Source of the DNA: Anaerolineae bacterium | GTDB taxonomy: Bacteria; Chloroflexota; Anaerolineae; DTLA01 | DNA: 32,196 nt | NCBI GenBank assembly: GCA_029907165.1 | Contig: JARYMK010000012.1 | Coordinates: 1 to 32,196, forward strand | Reading direction: 5' to 3' | Shown: one piece after another, positions 14,844 through 23,226 of the stretch | Layout: each line of letters starts with the position of its first letter | Numbering within the stretch: position 1 is the stretch's first letter | The notes under the pieces: generated by a model | Databases searched by the model: none | What the model was told of the DNA's origin: nothing | What the model saw: the letters and a program-made list of their open reading frames with translations, nothing else | Program-made: the position numbers and the translations under genes

Positions 14844-15686
14844 GTGGGCACGCTATACCTGGTGGGTACTCCCATCGGCAATCTGGAGGACATCACGCTG
14901 CGGGCGCTGCGCATCCTGCGCGAGGTCGCGCTCATCGCCGCCGAGGACACGCGCCACACGCGCACGCTGCTCGCCCGCTACGACATCCGCACGCCCACCA
15001 CCAGTTACTTTGAGCACAACAAACTGGCCAAACTAGATGCCATCCTGGCCGCCCTGGAGACGGGCGACGTGGCGCTCGTGTCCGACGCGGGGATGCCGGG
15101 CATCTCCGACCCAGGCTACGAGTTGGTGCGGGCGGCGCTGGCGCGCGGCTTCCCCGTGGTGCCCGTGCCCGGGCCGTCGGCCATCGTTGCCGCGCTGGCC
15201 GCGTCGGGCCTGCCCACGGATGCATTCGTGTACGTCGGCTTCCTGCCGCGCAAGGCGGGCGAGCGGCGACGGGCGCTGGAATCCCTGCGCGACGAGCGGC
15301 GCACGCTGGTGCTCTACGAAGCGCCGCACCGCCTGCTGGATACCCTGGCCGACATCCTGACGACGCTGGGCGACCGCCCTGTGGCAATCGCCCGCGAACT
15401 GACGAAGGTGCACGAGGAAATCTGGCGCGGGACGGTGTCCGAGGCACGGGCGCACTTCGCCGAACACGCCCCACGTGGCGAGTTCACGCTGGTCATCGGC
15501 GGCGCGGCCGAGCCGCAGGCGTGGACCGAGGAGCAGGTGCGTGAGGCGCTGGCTCGGCGCCTGGCCGAGGGCTGGAGCGCGCGCGACGCCGCCACCGACG
15601 TGGCCGCCCGCTCCGGCTGGCCCAAGCGCGACGTGTACCGGATTGCAGCAGCCCACACCGCCGAGACGCGGAGGGCGCAGAGATAG
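14844..15686 (+). CDS. rsmI: 16S rRNA (cytidine(1402)-2'-O)-methyltransferase RsmI
   Basis: 280 residues. RsmI methylates the ribose 2'-O of C1402 in 16S rRNA, using SAM, in the decoding centre. The tetrapyrrole-methylase fold is clear: LVGTPIGNLEDITLRALRIL at the N terminus, IAAEDTRHTRTLL, LVSDAGMPGISDPGYELV, PVPGPSAIVAALAASGL and RELTKVHEEIWRG. GTG 14844 is chosen because AAGGAGG ends five bases upstream and the promoter -10 covers the earlier ATG at 14820. Length is normal for the family. The last 11 codons (AHTAETRRAQR) and the stop lie inside a dispersed inverted repeat (15654-15720), so the native C terminus appears to have been extended or replaced by repeat DNA. Confidence 0.95.
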   Translation: MGTLYLVGTPIGNLEDITLRALRILREVALIAAEDTRHTRTLLARYDIRTPTTSYFEHNKLAKLDAILAALETGDVALVSDAGMPGISDPGYELVRAALARGFPVVPVPGPSAIVAALAASGLPTDAFVYVGFLPRKAGERRRALESLRDERRTLVLYEAPHRLLDTLADILTTLGDRPVAIARELTKVHEEIWRGTVSEARAHFAEHAPRGEFTLVIGGAAEPQAWTEEQVREALARRLAEGWSARDAATDVAARSGWPKRDVYRIAAAHTAETRRAQR

Positions 15687-15720
15687 CCCTGATTCGCTCT
15701 GCGTCCCCAGCGCCTCGCGG
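15654..15720. repeat. CACAGAG/CTCTGCG-type inverted repeat overlapping the 3' end of rsmI
   Basis: The left arm CACACCGCCGAGACGCGGAG...GCAGAG is answered by CTCTGCGTCCCCAGCGCCTC to 15720. It resembles the units at 10232-10432 and 30917-30947. The rsmI stop codon (15684-15686) is in its left half, and the hairpin could act on mRNA between rsmI and the isomerase gene. Confidence 0.65.
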
Positions 15721-15741
15721 GCAATACAAACGCTGGAGGAC

Positions 15742-16803
15742 ATGTTGGAACTCCTGGACGATTTGAACGCCATGCAGCGACTGGACCCATCGGGCATGGG
15801 CGAGGCCATCGCCGGCCTGCCCCGCCACTGCCGCGAAGCGTGGGCCGCCGTGCAGGACCTGCCACTCCCGCCCGACTACGCGCTGGCCGAGAACGTCGTC
15901 ATCGCGGGCATGGGCGGCTCGGCCATCGGCGGCGCGCTGCTGCAGGGCATCATCGCGGGCGAGTGCCCTGTGCCCATCGCCATCTGCCGCGACTACGACC
16001 TGCCCGCCTTCGTGGACGAGCGCACACTGGTCATCGCCTCATCCTATTCGGGCAACACCGAGGAGACACTGTCGGCGGCGCGGCAGGCCCGCGAGCGCGG
16101 CGCGCGCATCCTCGTGCTGGCGTCGGGCGGCGAACTCCTGCGCCTGGCAAAGGAGTGGGGCGCGCCCGCCTACACCATCCCGTTCAAGGGCCAGCCCCGC
16201 GCCGCGCTGGGCTACTCCCTCATCCCGCTGCTGGGCATCGCGCAGAGGCTGGGCTGGGTGGCCGACAAGAGCGCGGATGTGGCCGATGCTGCCGCCGTGG
16301 TGGAGCGGTGGGGCGCGGAACTGGCCCCGCACGTCCCCGCCGAGCGCAACGCCGCCAAGCAGACGGCAGCGCGACTGCACGGCCGCATCCCTTTCACCTA
16401 CGGGGCTGAGCACCTGGCCCAGGTGGCCGCGCGGTGGCAGGGGCAGTTCAACGAGAACGCCAAGAACTTCGCGGGGCACGCCATCCTGCCCGAATTGAAT
16501 CACAATACCGTGGAGGGGTTCGGGCATCCCGATGGCGTGGGCGCGCCGCTCACGGTGTTCATCCTGCGCTCGGACCTGTACCACCCGCGCAACCGCCTGC
16601 GGTGCGACATCACGGGCGAGGTGCTGGACAAGAACGGCATCGCGTGGGAAGCGGTGCGCCCTAGAGGTCAAACTCGCCTGGCCGAGGTGCTGAGCCTGAT
16701 CCACTTCGGCGACTGGGTGAGTTACTACCTGGCGCTGCTGAACGGCGAAGACCCGACGCAGATCGCCAACATCGGGCACATCAAGCGGCGGCTGGCGGGG
16801 TAG
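15742..16803 (+). CDS. Bifunctional phosphoglucose/phosphomannose isomerase (SIS domain)
   Basis: 353 residues. It interconverts glucose-6-P, fructose-6-P and mannose-6-P in central sugar metabolism. The first SIS domain has GMGGSAIGGALLQG (56-69) and SSYSGNTEETL (100-110), the sugar-phosphate loop; the second carries NENAKNFAGHAILPELNHNTVEGFG, matching the family's active-site region. The C-terminal IHFGDWVSYYLALLNGEDP also fits. ATG 15742 is only two bases after GGAGG, so the TTG at 15745 is a possible alternative; a longer upstream frame overlapping rsmI is not credible. It follows rsmI by 55 bp and may be co-transcribed with it. Mannose-6-P supply suits the glycan genes in this window. 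Confidence 0.93.
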   Translation: MLELLDDLNAMQRLDPSGMGEAIAGLPRHCREAWAAVQDLPLPPDYALAENVVIAGMGGSAIGGALLQGIIAGECPVPIAICRDYDLPAFVDERTLVIASSYSGNTEETLSAARQARERGARILVLASGGELLRLAKEWGAPAYTIPFKGQPRAALGYSLIPLLGIAQRLGWVADKSADVADAAAVVERWGAELAPHVPAERNAAKQTAARLHGRIPFTYGAEHLAQVAARWQGQFNENAKNFAGHAILPELNHNTVEGFGHPDGVGAPLTVFILRSDLYHPRNRLRCDITGEVLDKNGIAWEAVRPRGQTRLAEVLSLIHFGDWVSYYLALLNGEDPTQIANIGHIKRRLAG

Positions 16804-16810
16804 CAGCGTG

Positions 16811-16852
16811 GCGGTGAAGTATCCCCGCTGAAATGACCGCCCCGTTCACCGC
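16811..16852. terminator. Inverted repeat between convergent genes, possible terminator
   Basis: GCGGTGAA (16811-16818) and TTCACCGC (16845-16852), with a 26-nt loop, lie in the 84-bp gap between the isomerase and the histidine kinase. There is no T-tract on either strand, so the terminator role is weakly supported. Confidence 0.3.
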
Positions 16853-16887
16853 TGGGCCCGTCCGCTCTCTCCGTCTGCGGCCCGGCG

Positions 16888-19800
16888 CTACGCTTTCGCC
16901 GCGAGGTACTCCCTCAGGGCCTGGGAAAGCCGCTCCACCTCGGCCTGCAAGCGGTCGGCGGCGGCAGGAGCCTCGTCCAGGCGGCCCTCGTCGCCGATGC
17001 GCTCCACATCCAGCGCCGCCTGGGCTGCGTCGTCGGCCCCGAAGTTGCGCGCCAAGCCTTTCAGCGTGTGGCCGGTGCGCTTGAGCAGGGCCGCGTCGCT
17101 CTGGGCGATAGCCTGTCGCATCTGCGCCAGCAGGGTCTGCGACTCGGACAGGAACATCTCCGCGATTTCGCGCAGCAAGTCCTCGTCGCCGCCCACGCGC
17201 TCCAAGGCTGAATCCAGGCGGAACGCCACCTCGGCGCCCACGACCTGTTGCAGCGCGGCTTCCTGCGGTTCCTCCTTTGGGCCGCCCGCCAGACGCTCTA
17301 TGATCTCCATCAGTTGCTCCACCTGCAGCGGCTTGGGGATGTAGTCGTCCATGCCCGCTTCCAGGCATCGCTCGCGGTCGCCCTTCATGGCGTGGGCGGT
17401 CATGGCCACGATGGGGATGTGCCTGCCCGTCTCCTTCTCGCGCTCGCGGATGGCTGCGGTGGCGGCGAATCCGTCCATGACGGGCATCTCCACGTCCATG
17501 AGCACAATGTCAAACGAATCACGCCCCAAAGCGGCCAACGCCTCCTGCCCGTTGTTGGCGACGGTAACGATATGCCCGCGCTTCTCCAGCAGCCGCGTTG
17601 CCAGGCGCTGATTCACCGGGTTGTCTTCTACCAGCAGGACGCGCACCCGCTTGCGCATCTCGCGCAGGGTGTGCCGCGTAATCAGGGCAGGGGCTTTGGC
17701 CTCGCCTTCCTTGGGCGCCATGGCTGTGAGGATGGCGTCCAGCAACTCGGACTGCTTGACCGGTTTGATGAGGTAGGCGCAGACGCCCAACTGCCGGCAG
17801 CGAGCCGCGTCGCCCACCATTCCCGCCGACGAGAGGATGATGACGCGCGTGTTGGCTAACCCTGTGTCGGCGCGTATCTGCTCTATCAGCATGAACCCGT
17901 CCATCTCGGGCATGCGCACGTCAGTGATGACGAGGGGGAAGGACGTGCCGCGCCTGGCGGCATCCTGCATCATAGCCAGCGCCTGGCGTCCGTTGGCGGC
18001 CAAACTCGGGCGCAGCCCCCATGAGGCCAGCATGTCGTGCAGGATGCGCCGATTCGTCTCGTTGTCGTCCACCGCCAGCACGGGCATCCCGCGGATGTCG
18101 CCCAGTTCGGCCGTGGGCCACACGCTCACGCCTTTCTGGATGCCGAAGCGCGCCGTGAAGAAGAACGTGCTGCCGACGCCGACCTCGCTCTGCACCCAAA
18201 TCCTGCCGCCCATCATCTCCACGAGGCGCGCGGAGATGGTGAGTCCCAGGCCGGTGCCGCCGTACTGGCGCGTGGTGGAACTGTCGGCCTGGGTGAACGC
18301 CTCAAAGATGGCCTGCTGGCGGTCGGGCGGGATGCCGATGCCGGTGTCAGCGACGGCGAATTGAAGCACGGCTTCGTCGTCTGTCTCCTCGGCGCATTCC
18401 ACGAACAGGACAACCTCGCCCTGCTCGGTGAACTTGATGGCGTTGCCCACCAGGTTGGCGACAATCTGGCGCAGGCGGCCTGGGTCGCCCACGAGTGCGT
18501 CGGGCACATGGACCGGGATGTCCATGGCGAGTTCCAGCCCTTTGTTGTGCGCGCGCACCGCCAGCGCCTTCATGGTGTCGCCCAGGCAGTCGTGCAGGCT
18601 GAAGGGGATGGATTCCATGTCCAGTTTGCCCGCCTCAATCTTGGAGAAGTCCAGGATGTCGTTGAGGATGCGCAGCAAGGACTCGGCGGAGTTGCGCGCC
18701 ATGGTGAGGTATTCCCGCTGCTCGGGCGTGAGTTCTGTGTCCAGCGCCAGTTCGGTCATGCCGATGATGCCGTTCATGGGGGTGCGGATTTCGTGGCTAA
18801 TGTTGGCGAGGAACTCGCTCTTGGCGCGGTTGGCGGCCTCGGCGGCCTCTTTGGCCGCGTGCAGTTCCTCCTGCACCCGCTTGCGCTCGGTGATGTCCTC
18901 CAGGCTGCCCTCGTAGTGCAGGGCGCGGCCCTCGGCGTCCCGTATCACGCGCACGTTGTCCAGCACCCAGATGACCGTGCCGTCCTTGCGGCGCATGCGC
19001 TGCTCAAAGGCGCGCGCCACGCCCTCGCGCTCCAGGATTTCCTGCTGGCGCGTGCGGTCGGCGGGGTCCACGTACACGTCGCTGGCGCTCACCTTCCGGA
19101 GTTCCTCCAGGCTGTCGTATCCCAGCATCTCCAGCAGGGCGGGGTTGGCGTCCAGGATGCGCCCGTCGGGCGCGGTGCGGTACAGGCCGATAGGAATGTT
19201 GTCAAACAGGGCGCGGTAACGGGCCTCGCTTTCGCGCAGGGCCTGCTCGGCGCGCTTGCGCTCGGTGATGTCGCGGAAGATGCCCCGCGTGGACACGGGC
19301 TTGCCGTTCTCCATGCGGCAGGAGACGCTTCCCTCCACCGGCACGACGCGCCCGTCCTTCGCCAGGAACAGGGCCTCCACGTTCACCGCGTTGCACCGTC
19401 CCGAGATCATGTCCCCGAACATGCGCATGCAGTGATCCAAGGAGTCGGGGTGGATGATGTTCCACAGGGTCAGGCCGGGGACTTCGGCCTCGGAGTAGCC
19501 CAGGGCCTTGCGCCACGCGCGGTTTACGTAGAGGAACTTGCCCTGCATGTCCACCATCTGAATCAGGTCAGTGGCGTTGTCCAGGAAGTCCTGGAGCCGC
19601 TCCTGGCTTTCGCGCAGGGCCTGCTCGGCGCGCTTACGCTCGGTGATGTCCACGTAAACGGCTACTGCGCCGATGAGGTGCCCCTCCACGAGCACGGGCG
19701 CGGCCGCTACGATGACGTCCACTGGCGACCCGTCCTTGCGGTAGCGCACCGTTTCGGTGGGCGGCACCGGCTCGCCGCTCATGACTTGGGCCGTGAGCGT

Positions 19801-20775
19801 CGTCGCCTCGGAAGCCGAACGGGCATTGGTGATGAGATCATCTAGGTTCTTTCCGATCACCTCGTCACGCATGTAGCCGAACAGACGCTCGGCTCCGGCG
19901 TTCCACTCCACGACGCGGTGCTGGGCGTCCAGGGTTACGATGGCATCGGGCGCGGCGGCCAGCACCGCCTCCAGATACAGCCGCCGCTCGGCGATCTGCC
20001 GCTCGGCCTCTTTGCGCGCGGTAACGTCGCGGGCGATGCCCAGCACCAGCGACTGGCCATGAATCTTGACCGGATAGGTGCGAATCTCGGCGACAACTTT
20101 GGTGCCATCCTTGCGCGTGAGGATGAATTCGTCAGGGCCGGTGGGTAGCCCCAGGACGTTGCGGGCCAGCAGCCCTGCTGCCTTCGGGATTTGCGATGGC
20201 GGCAGGAGTTTCAACTTCAGGAAACTGCCGCCGATGAGTTCCTCGCGCTTGTAGCCCACCATCTCCTCGGCGGCACGGTTGCCGTCCACGAAGACGCCCT
20301 TCATGTCGCTGAGGTAGTAGGCGTCGGGCGCGTATTCAAACAGGATGCGTAGCCTCTCCTCCGATGCTTTCAGCGCCTCCTCGGCCTGCTTGCGCTCGGA
20401 GATGTCCTCCACAACGCCCTCATAGTAGAGGATTCTACCATCGTCGCCGCGAATGGCGCGGGCCGATTCGCACACGAAGACGCGGCTTCCGTCGCGGCGC
20501 ACCCAGGAGGTCTCCCAGCCAACAATGAGGCCGTCGCGCTCCATGCGCTTCTTGAATTCGGTACGGGAGTATTCGTCACCGAAACTCTCCTTGTTGAGGT
20601 TGAGCCGCATCAGTTCCTCGGGCGAGTGGTAGCCCAACATGCGGGCGAGGGCAGGGTTGGCCAACAGGACACGTCCGTCGGGCGTCGTGCGGTACACGCC
20701 CACGCGCAGGCCGTCAAACAGCGCACGGTAGTCGGCGTTGCCGTGCGGGGATGGCATGGATTTGGAACCGCTCAT
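16888..20775 (-). CDS. Hybrid sensor histidine kinase: five PAS domains, HisKA, HATPase, two receivers and HPt
   Basis: 1295 residues. Five PAS/PAC units end with DISERK-, DVTARK- or DITERK-type linkers. The kinase core has HEIRTP with the phosphorylated His near residue 661, NLVGNAIKFT (N box, N778), ADTGIGIPP (G1, D810) and GGTGLGL (G2). Receiver 1 has phospho-Asp near 952 (ITDVRMPEMDG) and receiver 2 near 1094 (LMDVEMPVMDG). The HPt domain has TGHTLKG with His near 1236. The set is complete for a phosphorelay of BarA type, but there is no transmembrane helix, so it is a cytosolic sensor. Start ATG 20775 lies 8 bases after AGGAGG; the ATG at 20781 is only two bases from it. No cognate output protein is adjacent. 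Confidence 0.95.
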   Translation of the reverse strand: MSGSKSMPSPHGNADYRALFDGLRVGVYRTTPDGRVLLANPALARMLGYHSPEELMRLNLNKESFGDEYSRTEFKKRMERDGLIVGWETSWVRRDGSRVFVCESARAIRGDDGRILYYEGVVEDISERKQAEEALKASEERLRILFEYAPDAYYLSDMKGVFVDGNRAAEEMVGYKREELIGGSFLKLKLLPPSQIPKAAGLLARNVLGLPTGPDEFILTRKDGTKVVAEIRTYPVKIHGQSLVLGIARDVTARKEAERQIAERRLYLEAVLAAAPDAIVTLDAQHRVVEWNAGAERLFGYMRDEVIGKNLDDLITNARSASEATTLTAQVMSGEPVPPTETVRYRKDGSPVDVIVAAAPVLVEGHLIGAVAVYVDITERKRAEQALRESQERLQDFLDNATDLIQMVDMQGKFLYVNRAWRKALGYSEAEVPGLTLWNIIHPDSLDHCMRMFGDMISGRCNAVNVEALFLAKDGRVVPVEGSVSCRMENGKPVSTRGIFRDITERKRAEQALRESEARYRALFDNIPIGLYRTAPDGRILDANPALLEMLGYDSLEELRKVSASDVYVDPADRTRQQEILEREGVARAFEQRMRRKDGTVIWVLDNVRVIRDAEGRALHYEGSLEDITERKRVQEELHAAKEAAEAANRAKSEFLANISHEIRTPMNGIIGMTELALDTELTPEQREYLTMARNSAESLLRILNDILDFSKIEAGKLDMESIPFSLHDCLGDTMKALAVRAHNKGLELAMDIPVHVPDALVGDPGRLRQIVANLVGNAIKFTEQGEVVLFVECAEETDDEAVLQFAVADTGIGIPPDRQQAIFEAFTQADSSTTRQYGGTGLGLTISARLVEMMGGRIWVQSEVGVGSTFFFTARFGIQKGVSVWPTAELGDIRGMPVLAVDDNETNRRILHDMLASWGLRPSLAANGRQALAMMQDAARRGTSFPLVITDVRMPEMDGFMLIEQIRADTGLANTRVIILSSAGMVGDAARCRQLGVCAYLIKPVKQSELLDAILTAMAPKEGEAKAPALITRHTLREMRKRVRVLLVEDNPVNQRLATRLLEKRGHIVTVANNGQEALAALGRDSFDIVLMDVEMPVMDGFAATAAIREREKETGRHIPIVAMTAHAMKGDRERCLEAGMDDYIPKPLQVEQLMEIIERLAGGPKEEPQEAALQQVVGAEVAFRLDSALERVGGDEDLLREIAEMFLSESQTLLAQMRQAIAQSDAALLKRTGHTLKGLARNFGADDAAQAALDVERIGDEGRLDEAPAAADRLQAEVERLSQALREYLAAKA

Positions 20776-20885
20776 TTGCATAACCTCCTGCGGGCGGTGG
20801 TGTGCGTGGCCGCCCGTGTCGGGCACAATTCTACCCATGCGCGGGCCGACAGGCAAACGGCGCGGCGCACCATGCCCGCCTGTCC

Positions 20886-20899
20886 GCCCTTATCAACGC
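20886..20899 (+). promoter_or_regulatory. 14-bp repeated motif GCCCTTATCAACGC, copy 1 (before terminase)
   Basis: It lies 71 bases before the terminase start. An exact copy is at 22527-22540, 66 bases before the adaptor start. The similar distance suggests a shared promoter or operator of the cassette. TTATCA could be a weak -10, but no consistent -35 is present at both copies. Confidence 0.5.
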
Positions 20900-20956
20900 A
20901 GCGGGAGGCGTTTAGCCTTTGGCCATGATACGCCACCTGGCCGCTTGGAGATTGCC

Positions 20957-22471
20957 ATGCCCAACCGACAGCGCCTGCGCCTGTATGCCCTGTCGCGCAT
21001 CCTGCACCGCATAGACCTGTTCAGCCGCCACATTCTGGCGCGGCCTCTGCGAGGCTACCAACTGGCCCCCGCCCGCGCCATCGTGGACAGCGTCCTGCGC
21101 CGCCGCGGGCTGACATTCGCCGTGATGATGAGCCGCCAGGCGGGCAAGAACGAACTGTCGGCTCAGGTGGAGGCGTACCTGCTGGCGCTGCATTCGCGTG
21201 TCGGAGGGACGCTGGTGAAGGCTGCGCCAACCTTCGCGCCGCAGGCTGTTGTGAGCATGGAGCGCCTCGCGGCGCTGCTGGACAACCCGCTCACCCGCGG
21301 GCGCGTCGTCCGCGAGCACGGCAATATCCTCACGCTGGGCAAGGCGCGCGCCGTGTTCCTGAGCGCCCACCCCGAGGCCAACGTCGTGGGCCAGACGGCC
21401 AGCATCCTGCTGGAGTGCGACGAGGCGCAGGATGTGGACCCCGACAAGTGGGACAAGGACTTCGCCCCCATGGGCGCGTCGGCCAACGTTACCACGGTGT
21501 TCTACGGCACGGCGTGGACGCGCCACACCCTGCTGGCGCGGGTGGTCCACGAACTGCGCGCCCAGGAGGCCCGCGACGGGATTCGCCGCGTGTTCCTGGT
21601 GCCCGCTGACGTGGTGGCCGCCGAACTCCCCGCCTACGCCGCGCACTTGGAGAAGGAGGTAGCCCGCATGGGCCGTATGCACCCGCTCATCCGCACGCAG
21701 TACTTCCTGGAGGAACTGGACGCGGGCGCGGGCATGTTCCCACCCGAGCGCCGCACGCTGATGCAGGGCAGCCACCCGCCCCACCTGTCGCCCCAGCCCG
21801 ACTGCGCCTACGCCTTCCTGCTGGATGTCGGCGGGCCTGCCCAGGCGCCATTCACCTTGCCTCTGTTCCCCGATGAAGCCCTGGGGGAATGCGCTCCTGA
21901 CCCCGATCACGATGCGACGGCCCTGACCATCGTTGCCATAGACGCCGACGATGCCGTGAGCCTGCCCGTCTACCGCGTGGTGCACCGCAGGGCGTGGGTC
22001 GGCGTGGATCACCGCACGCTGTACGGGCAGATTCGGGCGCTGGCCGAGGCGTGGAACCCCGCGGCCATTGTGGCCGACGCCACGGGCGTGGGCGCGGGGC
22101 TGACCGACCTGCTGCGGTCGGCCCTGGGCGAGCGGGTGATCCCCGTGGTGTTCAGCGCCACCAAGAAGTCCGACATCGGCTGGCGGTTCATGGCGGCGTG
22201 CGACGCGGGGCGGGTTCGGGATCATGCGGCATGTGGCGGCGAAGGGCCCTTCGCTGCTACGGAGGCGCTCCGCCGCCAGTTCTGGGAGCAGGTGGAAGCG
22301 GCGCAGGTGGAGTACCTGCCCGGCCCAGGCCAGCGCATCCGCTGGGGCGTACCCGAATCGGCGGGGCACGACGATTTGCTCGTGAGCGCCGCCCTGTGCG
22401 TGGTGCTGGATGACGGCGGGTGGGGGTGCGGCGGGAGCGTGCTGGTGCGGAATCCCGTCCGCGAGGGGTAA
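20957..22471 (+). CDS. Phage terminase large subunit-like protein
   Basis: 504 residues from ATG 20957 (TTGGAG six bases upstream). The ATPase half has a terminase-type Walker A, SRQAGKNE (59-66), Walker B plus catalytic acid LLECDEAQD (151-159) and a coupling motif FYGTAWT. The RNase H-like nuclease half has LLDVGG (D290), VADATGVGAGL (D374) and AGHDDLL (D472/D473), so all expected acidic residues are present. Large terminases pump and cut DNA into procapsids, yet no portal or capsid gene follows. Both motors look intact, so it is either recently decayed phage or a domesticated system. Base composition matches the host, favouring long residence. A longer upstream frame overlaps the kinase promoter region and is not credible. 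Confidence 0.82.
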   Translation: MPNRQRLRLYALSRILHRIDLFSRHILARPLRGYQLAPARAIVDSVLRRRGLTFAVMMSRQAGKNELSAQVEAYLLALHSRVGGTLVKAAPTFAPQAVVSMERLAALLDNPLTRGRVVREHGNILTLGKARAVFLSAHPEANVVGQTASILLECDEAQDVDPDKWDKDFAPMGASANVTTVFYGTAWTRHTLLARVVHELRAQEARDGIRRVFLVPADVVAAELPAYAAHLEKEVARMGRMHPLIRTQYFLEELDAGAGMFPPERRTLMQGSHPPHLSPQPDCAYAFLLDVGGPAQAPFTLPLFPDEALGECAPDPDHDATALTIVAIDADDAVSLPVYRVVHRRAWVGVDHRTLYGQIRALAEAWNPAAIVADATGVGAGLTDLLRSALGERVIPVVFSATKKSDIGWRFMAACDAGRVRDHAACGGEGPFAATEALRRQFWEQVEAAQVEYLPGPGQRIRWGVPESAGHDDLLVSAALCVVLDDGGWGCGGSVLVRNPVREG

Positions 22472-22526
22472 CGCTCACCGCGGACGTGCGCAGCCGACCG
22501 ACACCGTTGGCGCGAGCCGTGCCCCT

Positions 22527-22540
22527 GCCCTTATCAACGC
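22527..22540 (+). promoter_or_regulatory. 14-bp repeated motif GCCCTTATCAACGC, copy 2 (before adaptor gene)
   Basis: An exact match to 20886-20899. TTGGCG at 22507-22512 lies 18 bases before TTATCA here, which would make a weak promoter, but copy 1 lacks a similar -35. Confidence 0.5.
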
Positions 22541-22592
22541 CCCGCGCACGTGGTACAACCGTGTGCGATGAACCGCCCGCAGGAGGTGTGCC

Positions 22593-23207
22593 ATGCCTTT
22601 CGCCAACCGTGCCGACTTTCTCGCAGCCATCGCCCGCGACCTGGGCGACCCCGACGGCAACACGTGGACTTCAGATGACCTGTCCCGCGCTCTGGATCAC
22701 GCGCTGGACGACCTGGCCGACGCCGTCGGCGCGCCTGCCTCGGTGGACGTGCCCGCGACCGGCTCCGACACCTACGACCTGTCCGGCTACCCCCACGTGC
22801 GCCAAATCGTGGCGGTGGAATGGCCCGCAGACGAGCAGCCGCCCGCGTACCTGCGCTTTCACATCTGGGGCGCGACGCTGCGCCTGCTGGACGCTGCGCC
22901 GCCCGCGGGCGAGACCCTGCGCCTGCACTACCGCCGGGCGTTCGCCGTGGACGACGAGAGTTCCGACGTACCCGCGGACCTGGCGGAACTGGCGGTGCTG
23001 GGCGCGCGTGCCTACGCTCTGCTCCAGCAGGCCGCCCGCACTGCCTGCACCGTCAACGTGGACGGCTGGGTCTCGCGGCGGTACGAACTGCAGAGCGAGC
23101 GGCTGCTGACCCGCTTCCGCGAGGCGCTGGCCGAACTGCGCCAGGCCCGCGAGAATCCCCCGTTCCATCCGGGTCAGACGCCCGCATGGTACGACGAGCG
23201 CGACTGA
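22593..23207 (+). CDS. Probable phage head-tail adaptor-like protein
   Basis: 204 residues with SD AGGAGG nine bases before ATG. The start RADFLAAIARDLGDPDGNTWTSDDLSRALDHALDDLADAV is a helical opening like gateway/head-completion proteins that dock under the portal, followed by a beta-rich middle (TYDLSGYPHVRQIVAVEW, RFHIWGATLRLL) and helices with ELAVLGARAYALLQQAAR, then a basic C terminus. The whole layout (an N-terminal helical pair and a mid-domain beta sandwich) is common to such small structural proteins, but sequence identity to a named family could not be checked. It lies 121 bp after the terminase and 19 bp before the tail-like gene. Confidence 0.5.
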   Translation: MPFANRADFLAAIARDLGDPDGNTWTSDDLSRALDHALDDLADAVGAPASVDVPATGSDTYDLSGYPHVRQIVAVEWPADEQPPAYLRFHIWGATLRLLDAAPPAGETLRLHYRRAFAVDDESSDVPADLAELAVLGARAYALLQQAARTACTVNVDGWVSRRYELQSERLLTRFREALAELRQARENPPFHPGQTPAWYDERD

Positions 23208-23226
23208 CGGTCGGCGGAGGTGGGCC

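Noticed and set aside
18037-19845. Long plus-strand frame opposite the hybrid kinase
   Set aside because: Antisense to PAS/HisKA domains; its repeats merely mirror the repeated PAS sequences.
20912-22369. Minus-strand frame opposite the terminase
   Set aside because: The plus strand has complete terminase motifs, and the antisense product is His/Arg/Gln-rich with no fold.
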